Made by a program: the position numbers and the translations under genes. A DNA stretch of 64,000 bases, taken from contig NZ_BSSM01000003.1 of the NCBI RefSeq assembly GCF_030269125.1, positions 248,001 to 312,000 of the forward strand, read 5' to 3'. Within the stretch, counting starts at the first letter, position 1. The number at the start of each line of letters is the position of its first letter. Under the pieces are notes generated by a model. The model was not told the origin of the DNA. It searched no databases and saw nothing but the letters and a program-made list of their open reading frames with translations. Source of the stretch: Streptomyces hygroscopicus subsp. hygroscopicus (GTDB lineage Bacteria > Actinomycetota > Actinomycetes > Streptomycetales > Streptomycetaceae). This document shows, piece after piece, positions 61,093 through 64,000 of this stretch.

Positions 61093-64000
61093 GTGCACAA
61101 CCCACCCCCACTTTCATCCGATTCCCATCCGGCCTCGTACGCCCAGCAGCGTCTGTGGTTCCTCGCCCAACTCCCCGGGGCGGACGTGGCGTACAACGAG
61201 ACCCTGGCGTTCGAACTCGCCGGCCCCCTCGACCGTGACGTCCTGGCGCGTTCGCTGGACGCCCTGACCCGGCGCCACGAGACGCTGCGCACCCGGCTCC
61301 TGGCGGAGGACGGGGAGGTCCGTCAGCACATCGACGCGCCCGGCTCCGGCTTCTCCCTCACCTTGCAGGACTTGAGCGGCTCGCCCGACCCGATCAGTGG
61401 CGTCCTCGCTCTTCAGGAGGCGGAGGCCCGCACCTCCTTCGACCTGGCGGCCGGTCCGCTCGGACGCGGCCGGCTGATCACCCTTGGCCCCGAGCGCCAT
61501 GCCCTGCTGCTGACCTTCCACCACAGCGTCTACGACGGCCGGTCGATGGAGGTGATGATGCGCGAACTGGGTCTCCTCTACGAGGCGTTGGCGGAGGGTG
61601 GTGCCGACCCGCTGCCCCCGCTGCCGGCCCAGTACGCCGATCACGTCAGGGCCCAGCTCGACGCCGTGCTCGGCGGGGCGCTGCGCGCGCAGGAGACGTA
61701 CTGGCAGGATGCCCTCAAGGACGCACCCGCCTCACTGGACCTGCCCACGGACCGCCCGCACCCGCCGGAGCAGAGCTACGACGGCGGACGGGCCGAATTC
61801 ACACTCGACGAGGAGACCACGGCGGCTCTGCGCACGCTGGCCCGGCGGCACGGCGCCACCCTCTTCGTGACGGCTCTGACCGGCTGGGCGATCCTCCTCT
61901 CCCGGCTCTCCGGGTGCTCTGACATCGTTATCGGGAGCCCGGTCGCCAACCGGCGCGGCCCCGCGGCCGCCGGTCTCATCGGTTTCCTGGTCAACTCCCT
62001 GGCCCTGCGCATCGATCTGTCCGGCTCCCCGAGCGCCGCCGAGGCCGTCGCCCGGACCCGCGCGGTCCTGCGGGCCGCCCTGGCCCACCAGGACCTGCCC
62101 TTCGAACGCGTCGTGGAACTGGTCAACCCGCCCCGCAGCGCGTCCCGCACACCCCTGTTCCAGACCATGGTCGCCTGGTCACCCGACCGGCGGAACCTGC
62201 TGCGGCTGCCCGGTGTGACGGCGGAGCCCCTGCCCATCCGGCACGCCCCCGCGAAGTTCGACCTCGCGCTGTCGCTGGCGGAGTCCGGGGACCGGATCGT
62301 AGGCCACCTGGACTATGCGACGGCCCTCTACGACGCCGCCACCGCCCGGCGCTGGGCGGACCACCTGCGCCGCCTGCTCGCCGACATGGCCCGCCATCCC
62401 GACCGTGACATCGCGGCGCTGGAACTGATGGACGCGGAAGAGTGGCGGGCACTGTCGGCCGACTGGGACGCGACGGGGGCCCTCCGGGCGGGCGGAGGGG
62501 CGGCGGTCCTGGCACCGGGCGACCACGGGCCGGCCGTACCGGCACCGCGCGGACCCGGAGGACCGACGGCCTCCGCCGCGCCCGGCGCGTCCGGCGTCCC
62601 CGCCTCCCCTCTCCCCGTCCCCAACCCCTTTCTCTCCGCCCCCGGCCTCGTCCCCCTCTTCGAGGCACAGGTCCGCGCCCGTACCGAGGAGCCGGCAGTC
62701 GTCGCGCCGGGCGGCGAGACGCTGACGTACGCGGCGCTCGACCACCGTGCCAACCGGCTCGCGCATGCCCTCGTCGCCCGCTCCGTCCGCCCCGGTGACG
62801 TGGTGGGGCTGCATGCCACCCGGTCCGTGGAACTGGTCGTGGGCATCCTCGGGATCCTGAAAGCGGGTGCCGCCTGGCTGCCGCTCGATCCCGGGCAGCC
62901 CCGCGAGCGGCTGGCCGGTATGACCGAGGACGCCGACTGCCGGGTCGTGCTGAGCGACCGGCGAGCCGGAGAGCGCCCGCAGCGGTGGCTGGACCTGGCC
63001 GCGACGGAGGCGGAGGCCGCGACCGGGGAGCACCCGCCGCCCGGGGTCGGCCACACGCCCGACCGCCTTGCCTACGTCATCTTCACGTCCGGCTCCACCG
63101 GGCGGCCCAAGGGCGTGGCGGTCGAACACCGCAGCGTGCTCGGTCTCTTCGCCAACTGGCACGCCCGCATGGGCACCGTGCCCGGTGAGGCCGGTTCCGC
63201 CTGGTCCAGCATCGGTTTCGACGCCTCGGTCCACGAACTGCTGCTACCGCTCACCACCGGGGGCGTGCTCCACATCGTCCCCGAGGAACTGCGCGGTGAC
63301 CCGGGGAAGTTGCTGGGGTGGATGCGCGAGCACCGCATCGCGCAGGCGTTCCTGCCGCCGGCGTACGTGAAGTGGATCGACGAGGATCCGGCCGGGCGGC
63401 TGCGCGGACTGCGGCTGCGCACGCTGCTGACCGGTGTCGAGCCGATCCCGGAGGCGGCCCTGCACCGGCTGACCCGGTACCTGCCGGACCTGCGGGTCTG
63501 CTTCGGCTACGGGCCGACCGAGGCCACGCTGTACAGCACCGCCTACTACGGCCCCCGACCGCTGGACCGGCCCTGCCCGATCGGACGGCCGCTGGCCGGC
63601 AGCCGCCTGTACGTGCTCGACGCCCGCATGCGGCCCGTGCCGCCCGGCGTGGTCGGCGAGGTCTACCTGGGCGGCGCCTGCCTCGCCCGGGGATACATCA
63701 ACCGCCCCGACCTCACGAAGGAACGTTTCCTTCCGGACCCGTTCGTCCCCGGCGAACGCGTCTACCGCACCGGAGACCTCGCCCGTCGGCTCCCAGACGG
63801 CAACGCCCACTACGCGGGACGCGCGGACGACCAGATCAAGCTGCGCGGGTTCCGGATCGAGCCGGGTGAGGTGGAGGCGGCGCTCACCGCCCTTCCCGGT
63901 GTCCGCGAGGCCGTGGTCCTCACCGACCGCGACCCGGCCGGACAGCCCCGGCTGGTCGCGGGGATAGGCAGGGGCGCCACCGCTGCCCGCACCGCGCACG
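61093..64000 (+). CDS. Non-ribosomal peptide synthetase (condensation-adenylation, continues beyond window)
   Basis: Starts at a GTG at 61093 and is open to the right edge (969 codons). An N-terminal condensation domain (residues 15-440; SYAQQRLWFLAQLPG, active site HHSVYDG at 143-149) is followed by an Ala/Pro linker (about 460-525) and an adenylation domain: A3 FTSGSTGRPKG near 663, A5 GYGPTEAT near 803, A7 YRTGDLARRLPDG and A8 IKLRGFRIEPGEVE near 912. By eye, specificity positions read D-A-H-F-L-G-G-L-Y, which I cannot assign to an amino acid. Beginning with C suggests either fatty-acyl initiation or acceptance from an upstream NRPS. Carrier protein not yet reached. Confidence 0.95.
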   Translation, partial: MHNPPPLSSDSHPASYAQQRLWFLAQLPGADVAYNETLAFELAGPLDRDVLARSLDALTRRHETLRTRLLAEDGEVRQHIDAPGSGFSLTLQDLSGSPDPISGVLALQEAEARTSFDLAAGPLGRGRLITLGPERHALLLTFHHSVYDGRSMEVMMRELGLLYEALAEGGADPLPPLPAQYADHVRAQLDAVLGGALRAQETYWQDALKDAPASLDLPTDRPHPPEQSYDGGRAEFTLDEETTAALRTLARRHGATLFVTALTGWAILLSRLSGCSDIVIGSPVANRRGPAAAGLIGFLVNSLALRIDLSGSPSAAEAVARTRAVLRAALAHQDLPFERVVELVNPPRSASRTPLFQTMVAWSPDRRNLLRLPGVTAEPLPIRHAPAKFDLALSLAESGDRIVGHLDYATALYDAATARRWADHLRRLLADMARHPDRDIAALELMDAEEWRALSADWDATGALRAGGGAAVLAPGDHGPAVPAPRGPGGPTASAAPGASGVPASPLPVPNPFLSAPGLVPLFEAQVRARTEEPAVVAPGGETLTYAALDHRANRLAHALVARSVRPGDVVGLHATRSVELVVGILGILKAGAAWLPLDPGQPRERLAGMTEDADCRVVLSDRRAGERPQRWLDLAATEAEAATGEHPPPGVGHTPDRLAYVIFTSGSTGRPKGVAVEHRSVLGLFANWHARMGTVPGEAGSAWSSIGFDASVHELLLPLTTGGVLHIVPEELRGDPGKLLGWMREHRIAQAFLPPAYVKWIDEDPAGRLRGLRLRTLLTGVEPIPEAALHRLTRYLPDLRVCFGYGPTEATLYSTAYYGPRPLDRPCPIGRPLAGSRLYVLDARMRPVPPGVVGEVYLGGACLARGYINRPDLTKERFLPDPFVPGERVYRTGDLARRLPDGNAHYAGRADDQIKLRGFRIEPGEVEAALTALPGVREAVVLTDRDPAGQPRLVAGIGRGATAARTAH

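Overview
The window is very GC-rich (about 70 percent or more), with strong G/C preference at third codon positions, frequent GTG starts, GTGA/ATGA start-stop overlaps and rare TTA codons. It carries a class I lanthipeptide locus, an NRPS gene, large regulators and many decayed genes. All of this points to a Streptomyces or close actinomycete, probably an accessory part of a chromosome arm. No rRNA, tRNA or CRISPR array was seen.

Layout. 1-5.6 kb: a leftward, translationally coupled operon of a small protein, a HerA/FtsK-like ATPase and a very acidic Glu-Pro-rich protein that leaves the window. 5.6-19 kb: mixed single genes (MFS exporter, LysR with a DoxX-like protein, SnoaL-like, SDR with an Rrf2 repressor, coiled-coil protein, SpoIIE-type phosphatase, MerR, SUKH) among scars: an IS110 remnant, a gene stopped by an in-frame TGA, an MFS/topoisomerase IB chimera, and two pieces of an ATP-dependent DNA ligase flanking the phosphatase. 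19.9-23.7 kb: a two-gene STAND NTPase/TPR locus. A small helical protein and the NTPase share a short motif, NAVQGGxQYN, C-terminal in one and N-terminal in the other. This matches the layout of amyloid-signalling NLR systems.

24-45.6 kb: secreted LGFP-repeat protein, hydrolase and flavin-reductase pair, sortase-anchored protein, GNAT, an orphan KAS III-like enzyme with Ser for Cys, a coupled M48 protease pair, PH-like membrane proteins sharing an upstream motif, a bldA-dependent (TTA-containing) LuxR-type ATPase regulator, a small P-loop kinase-like protein, a beta-lactamase-fold hydrolase, and a PadR/DUF1048 pair under a 46-bp palindrome.

45.9-51.7 kb: a leftward lanthipeptide operon: an FxLD-type precursor of 38 residues, an attenuator hairpin, full-length LanB, LanC and a JmjC/cupin oxygenase. 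52-54.1 kb: a DUF4157 (eCIS-type) protein that looks like an injection-system cargo. 54.6-60.6 kb: an antibiotic-biosynthesis-monooxygenase-like protein and a sugar regulon: PfkB kinase divergent from a binding protein, permease and ATPase, then a LacI repressor, with a double operator in the divergent region and a near-identical inverted copy 1.2 kb away. 61.1 kb to the right edge: the condensation and adenylation domains of an NRPS that continues beyond the window.
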